Origin: Pseudomonas paraeruginosa PA7
GTDB lineage: Bacteria; Pseudomonadota; Gammaproteobacteria; Pseudomonadales; Pseudomonadaceae
Assembly: GCF_000017205.1 (NCBI RefSeq)
Contig: NC_009656.1
Coordinates: forward strand, 372,001 to 436,000
Direction of reading: 5' to 3'
Length of the DNA: 64,000 nucleotides
Shown: one piece after another, positions 53,641-63,239 of the stretch
Position numbering within the stretch: position 1 is the stretch's first letter
Layout: every line of letters starts with the position of its first letter
Notes under the pieces: generated by a model
Database searches by the model: none
Seen by the model: only the letters and a program-made list of their open reading frames with translations
Told to the model about the DNA's origin: nothing
Program-made: the position numbers and the translations under genes

Positions 53641-54475
53641 GCTCCGCTCCTCGCGAAAATGCCGTATCGATCCCGCAGGCGGCCGCGCGGGCGGGCCGCT
53701 CCTGCGCCGGTTGGGGACGCGCTAGGGAAGAACCGCCGGGGTTTCCGTCGGGTCGCTGGAAAGGGCAGTGGTGAAGAGCCGGGGCGCGGCGTGCGTGGGC
53801 ACGGCCGTTCGGGGTGTGATCGTGTTCATGGCGGTCTCAGGAAGCGTTCTTGTTGGATTTATCGCTCGCGCTGGCGAGGTTCCCTTGGGCACTGTCGGCA
53901 CCATTTCCGCGGCGCCGAGCGTCGTTCGGGGAAGGACGCGGTTCGACTCTAGCAATCCGGTTTCGCCGGTGAGAACCCTGTAGACGGTCAAAAAGGGATC
54001 GAAGTGGCCAAGCTGGATGGCCGGCCAGCGCTGACGGGAAAGCGCCGCATCGAGCATCTCTTCAGCCTGGTCCAGACCTTGCCGCAGCGCCAGGGCTTTC
54101 AGGCCTTGGCCAGGAGCAGCGGATTCCATGCAGTCAGGCAGTTGTCATTGCGAGGATTTGCGGTTTCTGCGGCCCGCTTCACCTGCTGCGGTTCGATAAT
54201 GACCGGGACGCCGCGGCTGCAGAACGATGGAGGTGGCCAAAGGATCGAACAGGCCAGTCTGCTGGCGGTGAGGAAGACGGTGGCGGCCTTTCTCATCATC
54301 TCTTTCGGACAGAAAACTCGGACCCGTCCGAGTGATCCGGTCGGCTGGCGGACTTTAAGCTTGGCTTCAGCCTGGAACCGTAGTTTGCGTACGAAAGGTC
54401 GGGCGCAGCCCGTTTCCATACAGCCCCAGGCTCTATGCTATGAATATCCACGCCCGAACTCCCGAGCCGTTCTCC
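53641..54475. other. 835-bp stretch without an intact gene (probable deletion scar)
   Basis: No frame here has family recognisability, ribosome site and length together. On the minus strand there are fragments: one 35-codon frame at 53722-53829 (MNTITPRTAVP...), and two overlapping frames reaching 54129 and 54419 with a hydrophobic start-like segment near 54300. From memory, PAO1 carries four genes for a polyamine-type ABC transporter (PA0323-PA0326) at this point. The leftover may be the remains of their flanks. The right end (54355-54475) is the carP promoter region. Confidence 0.55.
54355..54371 (+). promoter_or_regulatory. 11-bp-phased half-sites upstream of carP
   Basis: TTAAGC (54355-54360), N5, TTCAGC (54366-54371), identical in half-sites and spacing to the last pair before carO. 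It lies about 105 bp before the carP ATG. Confidence 0.6.
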
Positions 54476-55405
54476 ATGTCCCGAGCCTTCACGCCTCGCC
54501 GTCTGCTGCTGGCCGTCCTGCTGGTCGCGCTGGCCGCGCTGGCCCTTCTCGGCCAGAACTTCCGGGTCTTCGACCGGGCCTGGTTCGCCGTCCAGGAATG
54601 GCGTCACGCCGATGCCTGGAAGGAGCGGTCGATCTGGCTGCCGGACTACCGCGTGCGGGTCGAGGCGCAGCCCATCGAGGGCCTGAGCGACGACGTGTCC
54701 GCGCTGACCTTCGATCCCGACCGGCGCACCCTGTTCACCGTGACCAACCAGCCAGCGCAGATCATCGAGCTGTCCCTGCAGGGCAAGGTGCTGCGGACCA
54801 TCCCGCTGACCGGCTTCGGCGACGCCGAGGCCATCGAGTACATCAGCCGCGGCGTCTACGTGATCACCGACGAGCGCGAGCAGCGCCTGGTCAAGGTACG
54901 CCTGGAGGACGACACCCGTTTCATCGACGCTGCCGACGCCCAGCAGCTTTCGCTGGGGATCGGCCTCAACGGCAACAAGGGTTTCGAGGGGCTGGCCTAC
55001 GACGCCGAGGGCAAGCGCCTGTTCGTCGCCAAGGAGCGCGACCCGGTGCGCATCTACGAGATCCACGGTTTCCCCCACACCCAGGCGGACAAGCCGTTCG
55101 CCGTGCACGTGGTGGACGACCCCGGGCGCGACCGGCGCCTGTTCGTCCGCGACCTGTCCAGCCTGCAGTTCGACGAGGGCACCGGGCACCTGCTGGCGCT
55201 GTCCGACGAGTCGCGCCTGGTGGTCGAGCTGGACACCGACGGCGAGCCGGTCAGCACCCTGTCGCTGCTGCGCGGCATGCACGGCCTGAAGCGCAGCGTG
55301 CCGCAGGCCGAGGGTGTGGCGATGGACGACCGCGGCGTGCTCTACCTGGTCAGCGAGCCGAACCTGTTCTACGTGTTCAGCAAGGACGAGCCGGCGCAGC
55401 CCTGA
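54476..55405 (+). CDS. carP: Calcium-regulated beta-propeller protein CarP
   Basis: A 309-aa protein with one N-terminal membrane segment (RLLLAVLLVALAALALLG) and a SdiA-regulated/YjiK-type beta-propeller (SIWLPDYRV, LTFDPDRRTLFTVTN, GNKGFEGLAYD, VAMDDRGVLYLVSEPNLFYVF). CarP is known as a calcium-induced putative phytase-like propeller controlled by CarSR. Paralogue of the gene at 49749. Start at 54476 (MSRAFT). It is convergent with aaaA. Confidence 0.88.
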   Translation: MSRAFTPRRLLLAVLLVALAALALLGQNFRVFDRAWFAVQEWRHADAWKERSIWLPDYRVRVEAQPIEGLSDDVSALTFDPDRRTLFTVTNQPAQIIELSLQGKVLRTIPLTGFGDAEAIEYISRGVYVITDEREQRLVKVRLEDDTRFIDAADAQQLSLGIGLNGNKGFEGLAYDAEGKRLFVAKERDPVRIYEIHGFPHTQADKPFAVHVVDDPGRDRRLFVRDLSSLQFDEGTGHLLALSDESRLVVELDTDGEPVSTLSLLRGMHGLKRSVPQAEGVAMDDRGVLYLVSEPNLFYVFSKDEPAQP

Positions 55406-55434
55406 GGCGGCCGGCGACCGTCCCGCCGGCCTGC

Positions 55435-57378
55435 TCAGAACTGCCAGTTCACCCCGAGCGAATAGCCCGCCTGGTTGCCTTCGCTGTGGGCGAAGCGGCT
55501 GTTGGCTTCGGCGAAGATCCCGAGCTGCTCGGTGATCGCCAACTGCGCGCCGAACTGGGCGCGGCCGAAGTCCTTGTCCACGTCGCCCATGTCGGCGACC
55601 CGGATCCGCCCGTCGCCGCGGCTGGTCAGATCGATATCGTCCAGCCGACCGTCGGCCAGCTCGCGTACCCAGCGCAGGCTGGCGTAGGGTTGCAGGCGCA
55701 TCCTCGCGCCCAGCGCCAGCTCGCCGCGCAGGCGCCAGCCGAGGCTGGCCTCCAGCGAGTCGTAGTCCTGCTTCTCATAGCCGAGCGCGGTGCGCAGGGC
55801 CTCGTCCTCGCGGAAGTCGTCGATGCGGTAGCGCATGTAGTCGAGGCCGGCCAGCGGCCCGCTCCGCAGTTCGCCGAAGCTGAAGTCATAGCCGCCTTCC
55901 AGCCGCGCGCCCCAGGACCAGGCCGAGGTGTCGCCGGAGAGGCGCTGGTCGAGTAGCACCGGGCCCCCGGCGGCCTGCAGGTAGACCGGGCGCTTGCTGT
56001 CGTAGCGGGTATGCCCGAGGTTCAGCTCGCCGGCCAGCCATTGCGGACCGCCGTCGTGGTACAGGCCGAACAGGCCGAGCTGCCAGGTGTCGCCCTCGAT
56101 GCGCCCGCCATGGTCCAGCTTGTCGCGGCTGCGCTGGAAGGCCAGGCTGGCGCCGAGGGTCAGGGCCTCGCTGTAGCGGTAGTCGCCGAGCAGGTGCACG
56201 CCGGCGCGCCTGGACTCGGGATCGCCGGGCATGTCGAAGCCGCTGTCCGGCGAGACCTCGCCCTCCGCGCCCACTTCGCCGTCGAAGCTGCCCACCGGTC
56301 GGCTGCTGCCGAGCAGCGTCAGCCAGCGCCGGTCGTGCAGGCGGGTCAGCGCCTGGTGCTGGCGTTGCAGTTGGTCTTCCATCTGCCGTGCCAGGGCGCC
56401 GCCGGAGGCGGTGGAGGCGAGCAGGTCGGCGTTGGTCAGCTCCAGCACCAGGCGTGTCAGCAGGCGGGAGAAGTCGCGCATGCGCTGGTCGATGCGTTCC
56501 TGGCCGAAGGCGCCGGTCAGCACTTCCTTGTTGTCCTCGGCCGGGTCGTGCCAGGTGGAGCCGCCGGGAATCGCCGGGTTGTCGGTCTGCTCGTAGCCGT
56601 CCAGGTCGCCCAGTTCCCAGTTGGTCGCCTCGATGAACAACACCGGGATGTCCATCCCGTTGAAGCTTTCGCCGTCGCTGCAGCAGCCGGTACCCGCCGG
56701 GTATTCGGCGTTCAGGCCGGGGTTGGTGAACAACGGGATGTCCAGCTCGCGGGCGATGCGCAGGATCTGTTCGCGGTAGGCGCCGAGGGCCGGGTTGGCC
56801 ACGCTGTTGGAGCCGGCATGGGCGTACATCCTGTCGCCGGTGACCAGGCTGTCGAGGTTGATCATCCCCAGCAGGTTGGCGCGCTGGCTGGCGTCGAGGG
56901 ACTCGACGTAGGCGCGCGAGCCACGCAGGCCTTCCTCCTCGGCGCCGAAACCGACCACCTCCAGGCCGTTCTCCAGGGCGATGCCGCCGAGGTTGCGGGC
57001 GATCTCGGTGAGCACCGCGGCGCCCGAGGCGTTATCGTCCAGGCCCTGCAGGGTCGGGCGGCCGTAGTAGGTGTCGTAGTGCGCGCCGAGCACCAGGACC
57101 TTGCCGCTGCTGCCGGGCGCCGAGGCGATGACGTTCTGCGAACTGCGGTTGCCGGCCCAGGTGAAGTCCTGGCGGCTGGTCTGGTAGCCGAAGCCCAGGC
57201 GCGACTGCATCAGCTCGGTGGCGCCGGCGAAGCTGGCGGTGCCGCGGTAGCGGCCGGGATAGTCGGTGATCAGGCGCTCCAGGGTCTCCCCGGCATACTC
57301 CCCATACTGGTAGGCGTTGGCGCCCGATGACAGCGCAGCACATCCCAGGCTTACAGCGACAGCTAATGGTTTGAACAC
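55435..57378 (-). CDS. aaaA: Autotransporter aminopeptidase AaaA
   Basis: A 647-aa surface-anchored aminopeptidase that releases N-terminal arginine. Signal peptide (FKPLAVAVSLGCAALSSGANA), an M28 Zn-peptidase passenger (H100, D102 in GAHYDTYY; D114-D115 in GLDDNASG; catalytic EEE 147-149; later His), and a beta-barrel translocator from about residue 390 ending VNWQF with terminal Phe. I chose the GTG at 57376-57378: AGAGGAAAG lies upstream, and it matches the length I recall. An ATG 11 codons upstream is the alternative. Confidence 0.93.
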   Translation of the reverse strand: MFKPLAVAVSLGCAALSSGANAYQYGEYAGETLERLITDYPGRYRGTASFAGATELMQSRLGFGYQTSRQDFTWAGNRSSQNVIASAPGSSGKVLVLGAHYDTYYGRPTLQGLDDNASGAAVLTEIARNLGGIALENGLEVVGFGAEEEGLRGSRAYVESLDASQRANLLGMINLDSLVTGDRMYAHAGSNSVANPALGAYREQILRIARELDIPLFTNPGLNAEYPAGTGCCSDGESFNGMDIPVLFIEATNWELGDLDGYEQTDNPAIPGGSTWHDPAEDNKEVLTGAFGQERIDQRMRDFSRLLTRLVLELTNADLLASTASGGALARQMEDQLQRQHQALTRLHDRRWLTLLGSSRPVGSFDGEVGAEGEVSPDSGFDMPGDPESRRAGVHLLGDYRYSEALTLGASLAFQRSRDKLDHGGRIEGDTWQLGLFGLYHDGGPQWLAGELNLGHTRYDSKRPVYLQAAGGPVLLDQRLSGDTSAWSWGARLEGGYDFSFGELRSGPLAGLDYMRYRIDDFREDEALRTALGYEKQDYDSLEASLGWRLRGELALGARMRLQPYASLRWVRELADGRLDDIDLTSRGDGRIRVADMGDVDKDFGRAQFGAQLAITEQLGIFAEANSRFAHSEGNQAGYSLGVNWQF

Positions 57379-57668
57379 GGCACTTTCCTCTGTGTCGGTA
57401 CGATGGTGCATCGAATGATGCTCGCGCCGCGCAAAGCAGGATGCGGACCGTTTCATGTCCCGCATGGCTGAATTGACGCCTGGTCGACCTGCGGTGTCGC
57501 CAGGTTGTAAGAAGCCCTCCCATCGGACGCGCGGCAACGCTCCGCGTCGTCTGCAGTGTTACCCGCGCGAGGTGCGAGATGGGGCGTGACTTCCCGTTTC
57601 GGGGCTTGGTAACCGCGAGAGGGCGATTTACAGTGCTTGCCCTGTCGTGCCGCCCTGGAACCCGTCCG

Positions 57669-58394
57669 ATGAACATCTTCCGCGAAGCCCTGCTCAACCG
57701 CCGCCTGAGGAAGGCCCTGGCCCGGCACGGCTGCCGCATGGCCAGCGGGGTCGAGACGCTGCGCGACGGCACGCTGGTGACGCTGGAGCCGAACGTGAAG
57801 CTGGGCAAGGCGAAGATCTACTCGCCGGCGCTGGAGATCGGCGCCTACACCGATGTGGTCAGCGGCTGCGAATTCATGGAGGTGGCCAGCATCGGCCGCT
57901 TCTGCTCGATCGCCGCCGGGGTGGTGATCGGCCAGCCGCGCCGGTCGCATCCGATGCACTGGCTGAGCACCCATGCCTTCACCGCCAACCCGAAGCTGTT
58001 GCGCAAGCCGTTGCAGCCCGAGCGCGAAGCGACCCCGGCGCGCATCGGGCACGATGTGTGGATCGGTCGCGATGCGCTGATCCTCGATGGGGTGGAGATC
58101 GGCACCGGGGCGGTGGTCGGCGCGCAATCGCTGGTCAACCGCGACGTGCCACCCTACGCGGTGGTGGCCGGGTCGCCGGCGCGGGTGATCCGCTATCGAT
58201 TCGAGCCGGAGCTGATCGAACGGCTGCTGGCCAGCCGCTGGTGGGAATTGCCGCTGGACCTGCTCGGCGAATTGCCGCTGGACGATCCGCGGGCCTGCGT
58301 CGAGGCGCTGGAGCGCCAGCCGCCGAAGGCGCGGCAGGAGACCCGGCGCCTGCGCATCCGGCACAAGCCGTTCGCCATCGAATGGCTGGACTGA
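57669..58394 (+). CDS. Left-handed beta-helix (hexapeptide) acetyltransferase
   Basis: A 241-aa hexapeptide-repeat acyltransferase of the Xat/streptogramin-acetyltransferase-like type. Beta-helix repeats ([40 protein letters not shown]), catalytic His in [11 protein letters not shown], then [53 protein letters not shown]. Probable acceptor: an O-antigen or capsule sugar, serine, or a xenobiotic; not resolvable here. I do not recall it between aaaA and the YegP-like gene in PAO1. Confidence 0.82.
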   Translation: MNIFREALLNRRLRKALARHGCRMASGVETLRDGTLVTLEPNVKLGKAKIYSPALEIGAYTDVVSGCEFMEVASIGRFCSIAAGVVIGQPRRSHPMHWLSTHAFTANPKLLRKPLQPEREATPARIGHDVWIGRDALILDGVEIGTGAVVGAQSLVNRDVPPYAVVAGSPARVIRYRFEPELIERLLASRWWELPLDLLGELPLDDPRACVEALERQPPKARQETRRLRIRHKPFAIEWLD

Positions 58395-58430
58395 GGCCAG
58401 CCGCCGCCGTCGCCGACGGCGGCCGGAGAA

Positions 58431-58763
58431 TCAGCTCTCGTCGCTGAGGCCGGCTTCCGGCGCCGCGCGCTTGACCGACTGCACGCCGGCTTCGGCGTTG
58501 GCCTGGCTGGCATACAGCTGGCTCTGGCCGACGACCTGGCCGTTGGTGGCCTTGAGCACGAAGTGGAACTTGCCGTTGCTGGCCGGCTTGACCTCGAAGG
58601 CGCCGTCGCGCTGGGCGTTCTTGCGCACCGAGTCGATGCCGTTGAGCGCCGAGTCCTTGGCCTTGTACAGCTCGCTGGTGAGGATGATCTCGCCGTTGGC
58701 GGCATGCAGGTTGAAGTGGAACTGGCCGTCTTTCGCTTTCTTCAGGTGGAATTTGGCTGCCAT
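58431..58763 (-). CDS. YegP-family (DUF1508) protein
   Basis: A 110-aa protein of two tandem DUF1508 units (residues 4-50 and 55-103): KFHLKKAKDGQFHFNLHAANGEIILTSELYKAKDSALNGI and FEVKPASNGKFHFVLKATNGQVVGQSQLYASQANAEAGV. AAGGAGCTAGAC precedes the ATG. Small soluble protein, function unknown. Confidence 0.9.
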   Translation of the reverse strand: MAAKFHLKKAKDGQFHFNLHAANGEIILTSELYKAKDSALNGIDSVRKNAQRDGAFEVKPASNGKFHFVLKATNGQVVGQSQLYASQANAEAGVQSVKRAAPEAGLSDES

Positions 58764-58886
58764 GTCTAGCTCCTTGTTCACGGAATGAGGCGGATCGCAA
58801 CGGACCAGCCGTCTGCTGAGACACAGCGTAGCCGCTTTTGTTGCAGTGTCGCCCCGAGCCGGTGATCGGCGCGGGGCATGAGGGAC

Positions 58887-59558
58887 TCAGGCCTTGAGGG
58901 TCTGCACGCCGTCGGCGGTGCCGAGCAGCAGCAGGTCGGCCGGGCGGGCGGCGAACAGGCCGTTGGTGACCACGCCGACGATGGCGTTGATCTTCTCTTC
59001 CAGTTCCACCGGGCTGTCGATGCGCAGGTTGTGCACGTCGAGGATGATATTGCCGTTGTCGGTCAGCACGCCTTCGCGGTAGACCGGGTCGCCGCCGAGC
59101 TTCACCAGTTGGCGGGCGACGTGGCTGCGGGCCATCGGGATGACTTCCACCGGCAGCGGGAACTGGCCGAGGATGGGCACCAGCTTGCTGGCGTCGGCGA
59201 TGCAGATGAAGGTCCTGGCCACCGCGGCGACGATCTTCTCGCGGGTCAGCGCGGCGCCGCCGCCCTTGATCAGCTCCAGGCGCTCGTTGCTCTCGTCGGC
59301 GCCATCGACGTAGAACTCCAGCTCGCTGACCGTGTTCAGTTCGTAGACCGGGATGCCATGCTCCTTCAGGCGTTTGGCGGTGGCCTCCGAGCTGGCCACG
59401 GCGCCGTCGAACTCGGCCTTGTGACGGGCCAGGGCATCGATGAAGAAGTTCGCGGTGGAGCCTGTGCCGACGCCGACGATGCTCTTGCTGTCGAGGTGCG
59501 GAAGAATGTGGTCGACGGCGGCCTGTGCCACTGCCTGCTTGAGCTGATCCTGGTTCAT
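58887..59558 (-). CDS. rpiA: Ribose-5-phosphate isomerase A
   Basis: A 223-aa enzyme interconverting ribose 5-phosphate and ribulose 5-phosphate. Motifs: [35 protein letters not shown] and [12 protein letters not shown]. Normal length. A much longer frame on this strand extends beyond 59558 antisense to ilvA and is not real. Divergent from ilvA. Confidence 0.96.
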   Translation of the reverse strand: MNQDQLKQAVAQAAVDHILPHLDSKSIVGVGTGSTANFFIDALARHKAEFDGAVASSEATAKRLKEHGIPVYELNTVSELEFYVDGADESNERLELIKGGGAALTREKIVAAVARTFICIADASKLVPILGQFPLPVEVIPMARSHVARQLVKLGGDPVYREGVLTDNGNIILDVHNLRIDSPVELEEKINAIVGVVTNGLFAARPADLLLLGTADGVQTLKA

Positions 59559-59816
59559 CCCGGGTGCCTGTCTGGTTGCCTGGCCGGCCGTCCCGGCGGC
59601 GCAGGCGGAGGGTGCGCGCGGCCGGGGCGGCCCGGCGGGTTTCCGGCACGTCCTGTGCCGCTGCGATACGAAGGGACGAATTATAGCGGCCTGGCGGCCT
59701 CCGGTCTTGCTCCGGATGACCGGCAGTCGCGGCGTTTTCCTGCGGCGCGCCGGTAGTCCGCCCGGCGGGCCTGGAGTAGACTCCGGGCTTCCGTGAAGTC
59801 CGCCGAACCGCCTCCG

Positions 59817-61331
59817 ATGCTCGAACAATACGTCAAGAAGATCCTCACCTCGCGCGTCTACGACGTCGCGGTGGAAACGCCCCTGCAACCCGCCCGCCAG
59901 TTGTCCGAACGCCTCGGCAACCAGGTCCTGCTCAAGCGCGAGGACCTGCAGCCGGTGTTTTCCTTCAAGATCCGCGGCGCCTACAACAAGGTCGCGCAGC
60001 TCACCGAGGAGGAGAAGGCCCGCGGGGTGATCGCCGCCTCGGCCGGCAACCACGCCCAGGGCCTGGCCCTGGCGGCCAAGCGGCAGGGGATCAGGGCGGT
60101 TATCGTGATGCCCAAGACCACCCCCGAGATCAAGGTCCAGGCGGTGCGCGCCCACGGCGCCAAGGCGGTGCTGCACGGCGACGCCTTCCCCGAGGCGCTG
60201 GCCCACGCGTTGAAGCTGGTCGATGAAAAGGGCTATACCTTCGTCCACCCCTACGACGATCCGGACACCATCGCCGGCCAGGGCACCGTGGCCATGGAGA
60301 TCCTCCGCCAGCAGCCCGGCCGCCTCGACGCGATCTTCGTCCCGGTCGGCGGTGGCGGGCTGGTCGCCGGCATCGCCGCCTACGTCAAGTACCTGCGTCC
60401 GGAGATCAAGGTGATCGGCGTCGAGCCGGACGAGTCGAACTGCCTGCAGGCGGCCATGGCCGCCGGCGAGCGGGTGGTGCTGGGTCAGGTCGGGCTGTTC
60501 GCCGACGGGGTGGCGGTGGCGCAGATCGGCCAGCACACCTTCGACATCTGCAAGGACCACGTCGACGAGGTGATCACCGTCAGTACCGACGAGATCTGTG
60601 CGGCGATCAAGGACATCTACGACGACACCCGCTCGATCACCGAACCGGCCGGCGCGCTGGCGGTGGCCGGGATCAAGAAGTACGTCGAGCGCGAGCGCGC
60701 CGAGGGCCAGACCCTGGTGGCGATCGACTCCGGCGCCAACGTCAATTTCGACCGCCTGCGCCACGTCGCCGAGCGCGCCGAGCTGGGCGAGCGCCGCGAG
60801 GCGATCATCGCGGTGACCATTCCCGAGCGGCCGGGCAGCTTCAAGGCCTTCTGCGAGGCGGTCGGCAAGCGCCAGATCACCGAGTTCAACTACCGCTATC
60901 ACAGCGGCAGCGAGGCGCACATCTTCGTCGGCGTGCAGACCCATCCGGAAAACGACCCGCGCGAGGCGCTGGTGGCCTACCTGCGCGAGAAAGGTTTCCC
61001 GGTCCTCGACCTGACCGACAACGAGCTGGCCAAGCTGCACATCCGCCACATGGTCGGCGGCCACGCGGTGAAGGTCAGCGACGAGATGGTGTTCCGCTTC
61101 GAATTCCCCGAGCGGCCCGGCGCGCTGTTCAACTTCCTCACCAAGCTCGGTGGGCGCTGGAACATCTCGATGTTCCACTACCGCAACCACGGCGCTGCCG
61201 ACGGCCGGGTGGTGGCCGGGCTGCAAGTGCCGGAGGACGAGCGCCAGTTGATCCCGCAGACCCTCGAAGCGATCGGCTATCCCTACTGGGACGAGACCGA
61301 CAACCCGGCCTACCAGCTGTTCCTCGGCTGA
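59817..61331 (+). CDS. ilvA: Threonine dehydratase (biosynthetic) IlvA
   Basis: A 504-aa PLP enzyme deaminating threonine to 2-oxobutyrate, first step of isoleucine synthesis. PLP Lys in [24 protein letters not shown], the GGGGL phosphate loop, and two C-terminal ACT-like regulatory domains ([41 protein letters not shown]) for isoleucine feedback. Start at 59817 matches the family and the length I recall for IlvA1. Confidence 0.96.
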   Translation: MLEQYVKKILTSRVYDVAVETPLQPARQLSERLGNQVLLKREDLQPVFSFKIRGAYNKVAQLTEEEKARGVIAASAGNHAQGLALAAKRQGIRAVIVMPKTTPEIKVQAVRAHGAKAVLHGDAFPEALAHALKLVDEKGYTFVHPYDDPDTIAGQGTVAMEILRQQPGRLDAIFVPVGGGGLVAGIAAYVKYLRPEIKVIGVEPDESNCLQAAMAAGERVVLGQVGLFADGVAVAQIGQHTFDICKDHVDEVITVSTDEICAAIKDIYDDTRSITEPAGALAVAGIKKYVERERAEGQTLVAIDSGANVNFDRLRHVAERAELGERREAIIAVTIPERPGSFKAFCEAVGKRQITEFNYRYHSGSEAHIFVGVQTHPENDPREALVAYLREKGFPVLDLTDNELAKLHIRHMVGGHAVKVSDEMVFRFEFPERPGALFNFLTKLGGRWNISMFHYRNHGAADGRVVAGLQVPEDERQLIPQTLEAIGYPYWDETDNPAYQLFLG

Positions 61332-61449
61332 CCCGCGGCGGCTCGCCGACGCGGGCTGCTAAGCTTCACCGGCAGGTGTTTCCCTCTTCGGGAACTGAGC
61401 CCGCCCCCGGCCCCTCAAACGGGCCGGGAACACGGACAAGGATGCGCTG

Positions 61450-61917
61450 ATGGAACATTTTCTCCAGATCAAGATTCTCCACGGGGTCGCCACCGTGCTG
61501 CTGTTCGGCGGCCTGCTCGGCCTGGCGTTCTACGCCTGGCGCAGCTGGCGCTCGGCCGACGCGGCGCGGATCGCCCGCGGCTTCCGGCGGATCCGCCTGA
61601 TCGGCTGGCCGCTGCTGGGTCTCAGCCTGCTGGCCCTGCCGGTCAGCGGCTGGTGGCTGGTGCACCTGGCCGGATGGCCGCTGGGCCAGAGCTGGCTGCT
61701 GTTCGGCGCCTGCCTCTATCTGCTCGGCTGCATTTTCTGGCTGCTCCTCGCCGGCCGCCTGGCGCGGGTCCAGCACCAGGCCGGCGCCGCCGAGACGGCA
61801 GGGGCCGCGCTGGGCGAGCAGACCCTGCGCGAGATCAAGGTGGGCCTGGTCATGGCCCTGCTCGGTGCGGCCAGCTTCATCGCGGTGGCGGTACTGATGG
61901 TCAGCAAGCCGCTCTGA
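61450..61917 (+). CDS. DUF2269 membrane protein
   Basis: A 155-aa protein with four predicted membrane helices: FLQIKILHGVATVLLFGGLLGLAFYAW, IGWPLLGLSLLALPVSGWWLVHLAGWPL, a third near 80-100, and the C-terminal VMALLGAASFIAVAVLMVSKP. The DUF2269 signature (helix-1 HG, LAGWPL) is shared with the gene at 63236. Starts a three-gene cluster. Function unknown. Confidence 0.85.
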   Translation: MEHFLQIKILHGVATVLLFGGLLGLAFYAWRSWRSADAARIARGFRRIRLIGWPLLGLSLLALPVSGWWLVHLAGWPLGQSWLLFGACLYLLGCIFWLLLAGRLARVQHQAGAAETAGAALGEQTLREIKVGLVMALLGAASFIAVAVLMVSKPL

Positions 61918-61967
61918 AACGCCAACGAAATGGACTTCACCGGCCTTCGCCGGTTCTGTAGGAACGC

Positions 61968-63239
61968 ATGCGTATTCTGCTGGTAGGCGCGGGAGGTTTC
62001 GTCGGGCGGCACCTGCTCCCGGCGCTGCTCGCCGCCGGACACGAACTGCTCCTCACCGCGCGCCGCCCGCCGGCCGATGCGCCTGCCGGCGCACGCTGGC
62101 TGGCGCTCGACCTGGAGCGGCTTGCGGAAAGGCCGGACAGCTTCGCCTGGCCCGCCGGGGTCGACCTGCTGGTCAACGCCGCCGGCGTCATGAGCCTGGA
62201 CGAGGCGAGCATGGCGCGGGTCCAGGATAGTGGCGCGCGGGCACTCTTCGATCTCGCTGCCGGCCATGGGGCCAAGATCCTGCAGATTTCCGCGCTGGGT
62301 GCCGGCGAGCACCCGGATGTGCCCTTTCTCGCCAGCAAGGCGGCGGCCGACCGCCACCTGCTGGGGCTGGGCATTGCGGCGCTGGTGCTGCGCCCGTCCC
62401 TGTTGCTGGGACCGGGCGGCGCCAGCAGCGCCTGGCTGGAGCGCCTGTCGCCGCTGCCGCTGATTCCCTTGCTGGATAATCGCGCGCGGCTGCAGCCGCT
62501 GCATGTCGATGACCTGGTCGGCGCGGTGCTGGCGCTGTTGCGCGACTGGCCGGAGCGCGCACAGGTGATTCCGCTGGTGGGGCCGCAGGCATTGACCCAG
62601 GGCGAGCTGCTCGACCGGCTGCGCCGGGCCCAGGGCTGGCCGCGCGGACGCTACCTGGTGCCGCCCGCGGCGCTGCTGGATGCGCTCGGCGGGCTCGGCC
62701 GGCGCCTCGGCTGGCGGGTCCTGAGCCCGCCGATGCTGAAGCTGGTGCGCCAGGACAACCTGGCCGACCCGGCGATTCTCCAGGCCGCCTGCGGCTACCG
62801 CTGCGCGCCGCTGTCCAGCCGCCTGCTCGGCTGGCCGCAGGCGCAGAACGCCCTGGCGAGCCTGCTGCGACCTCTGATGCTGGCGGCGCTGGTGCTGATC
62901 TGGCTGGGCACCCTGGTCGCCTGTCTCGGCCCGGGGTATGCCTGGGGCCTGAGCATCCTCGGCGAGGCCGGCATCCACGGCTGGCCGGCGAGCCTGGCGG
63001 TGATCGCCGGGGCCCTGCTCGATGGCGCGCTCGGCGTCGGCCTGCTGCTCCGTCGCTGGCGCCGGCGCGCGCTGCTGGCGCAGTTCTGGCTGATGCTCGG
63101 CTACAGCCTGGTGATCAGCCTGATCCTGCCGCACTACTGGTACGACCCCTACATGGCGGTCGGCAAGAACCTCGTGCTGATGGTGGCCACGCTCTGGCTG
63201 CTGGGCGGCGAACCTCGAGCCAAGGAGGCCCGCGGATGA
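61968..63239 (+). CDS. NAD(P)-dependent epimerase/DoxX-like fusion protein
   Basis: A 423-aa two-part protein. The N-terminal 290 residues are a Rossmann short-chain epimerase type (LLVGAGGFVGRHLLPALLAAGH; no standard YxxxK clear). The last 125 residues hold four helices of a DoxX-like membrane domain (PLMLAALVLIWLGTLVACL ... QFWLMLGYSLVISLILPHYWYD). Its stop overlaps the start of the following DUF2269 gene (ATGA, 63236-63239), linking the three genes. Confidence 0.85.
   Translation: MRILLVGAGGFVGRHLLPALLAAGHELLLTARRPPADAPAGARWLALDLERLAERPDSFAWPAGVDLLVNAAGVMSLDEASMARVQDSGARALFDLAAGHGAKILQISALGAGEHPDVPFLASKAAADRHLLGLGIAALVLRPSLLLGPGGASSAWLERLSPLPLIPLLDNRARLQPLHVDDLVGAVLALLRDWPERAQVIPLVGPQALTQGELLDRLRRAQGWPRGRYLVPPAALLDALGGLGRRLGWRVLSPPMLKLVRQDNLADPAILQAACGYRCAPLSSRLLGWPQAQNALASLLRPLMLAALVLIWLGTLVACLGPGYAWGLSILGEAGIHGWPASLAVIAGALLDGALGVGLLLRRWRRRALLAQFWLMLGYSLVISLILPHYWYDPYMAVGKNLVLMVATLWLLGGEPRAKEARG

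Noticed and set aside
54004..55956. 650-codon plus-strand frame covering carP and part of aaaA
   Set aside because: It is out of frame with carP and antisense to aaaA; no ribosome site or family.
59559..61226. Long minus-strand extension upstream of rpiA
   Set aside because: It is antisense to ilvA, and RpiA has a normal start at 59558.
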